From Ignavibacteriales bacterium (lineage in GTDB: Bacteria > Bacteroidota > Ignavibacteria > Ignavibacteriales > Melioribacteraceae): a stretch of DNA of 6,340 nucleotides. The position numbers and the translations under genes were made by a program. The notes beneath the pieces were generated by a model. The model searched no databases. It was not told the origin of the DNA and worked only from the letters and a program-made list of their open reading frames with translations. Of the stretch, positions 6,254 to 6,340 are shown in pieces (the stretch's first letter is position 1; every line of letters starts with the position of its first letter). The stretch lies in the NCBI GenBank assembly GCA_016929735.1, contig JAFGID010000080.1, positions 1-6,340 of the forward strand, read 5' to 3'.

Positions 6254-6337
6254 GGGCGGACGCCGGAGTTGGAGAGCCGGGGCGGACTGTAAATCCGTTG
6301 GCGAATGCCTTTGGGGGTTCGAATCCCTCGCCGCCCA
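6254..6337 (+). tRNA. tRNA-Tyr (anticodon GTA), class II
   Basis: The 84-nt sequence folds as a tRNA: acceptor strands 6254-6260 and 6330-6336, D stem CCGG/CCGG, anticodon stem GCGGA/TCCGT (one G-T pair) around loop CTGTAAA with anticodon GTA at 6289-6291, a long variable arm with stem GGC/GCC (6300-6302, 6307-6309) as in bacterial tyrosine tRNAs, and T stem GGGGG/CCCTC (6313-6317, 6325-6329) around TTCGAAT. The discriminator base is A (6337), as expected for Tyr. The following CAA shows that CCA is not encoded and must be added by the CCA-adding enzyme. Oddities are A opposite G at the seventh acceptor pair (A6260 and G6330) and C instead of the near-universal T at tRNA position 8 (C6261). 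It decodes UAC and UAU. In many bacteria tRNA-Tyr heads a tRNA cluster before tuf; the window ends too early to see that. Confidence 0.96.
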
Positions 6338-6340
6338 CAA

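Noticed and set aside
6254..6340. tRNA gene as an integration (att) site of a mobile element
   Set aside because: The window ends three bases after the tRNA, no integrase or repeated tRNA 3' end is present, so there is nothing to support it.

Overview
This is an A+T-rich bacterial chromosomal window (roughly 70% A+T by eye) with a core-genome look and no mobile element, CRISPR array or obvious defence or biosynthetic cluster. The best guess for the host is the Bacteroidota/Chlorobi/Ignavibacteria group. Three things support this: a DUF3857-transglutaminase lipoprotein, which is common in that group; two promoter-like sites of the form TTTG-N20-TATTTTTA, close to the Bacteroidetes primary-sigma consensus TTTG-N19-21-TAnnTTTG; and a low G+C content combined with a prohibitin-like SPFH protein. 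Clear AGGAG ribosome-binding sites before two genes fit Ignavibacteria/Chlorobi somewhat better than typical Bacteroidia, where such sites are weak. The taxonomic placement is inference.

Layout: (1) 1-480, minus strand: the N-terminal 160 codons of an SPFH/prohibitin-family membrane protein that runs off the left edge. (2) 481-672: a divergent, very A+T-rich intergenic region with a candidate dnaG promoter at 567-598. A 13-bp imperfect inverted repeat overlies that promoter, and a 10-bp direct repeat lies in the presumed 5' leader. (3) 673-6035, plus strand: a tightly packed three-gene unit. It holds dnaG (DNA primase), an uncharacterised intracellular GH13 alpha-amylase-family enzyme that starts at a TTG overlapping the dnaG stop by 8 nt, and a lipoprotein with DUF3857 and transglutaminase-like domains that starts 1 nt after the previous stop. 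(4) 6043-6067: a strong intrinsic terminator closing the unit. (5) 6068-6253: A+T-rich spacer with a candidate tRNA promoter. (6) 6254-6337: tRNA-Tyr (GTA), class II with a long variable arm, no encoded CCA.

Functionally the three operon genes do not form an obvious pathway: one primes replication, one acts on alpha-glucans in the cytoplasm, and one is exported and membrane-anchored. Their spacing argues for shared transcription and, for the first pair, translational coupling. Whether this reflects shared biology or only shared expression cannot be told from one window. I did not find a convincing undescribed system. The observations worth a second look are the promoter/inverted-repeat arrangement before dnaG, the dnaG-GH13 coupling, the uncharacterised GH13 enzyme, and two odd bases in the tRNA-Tyr.
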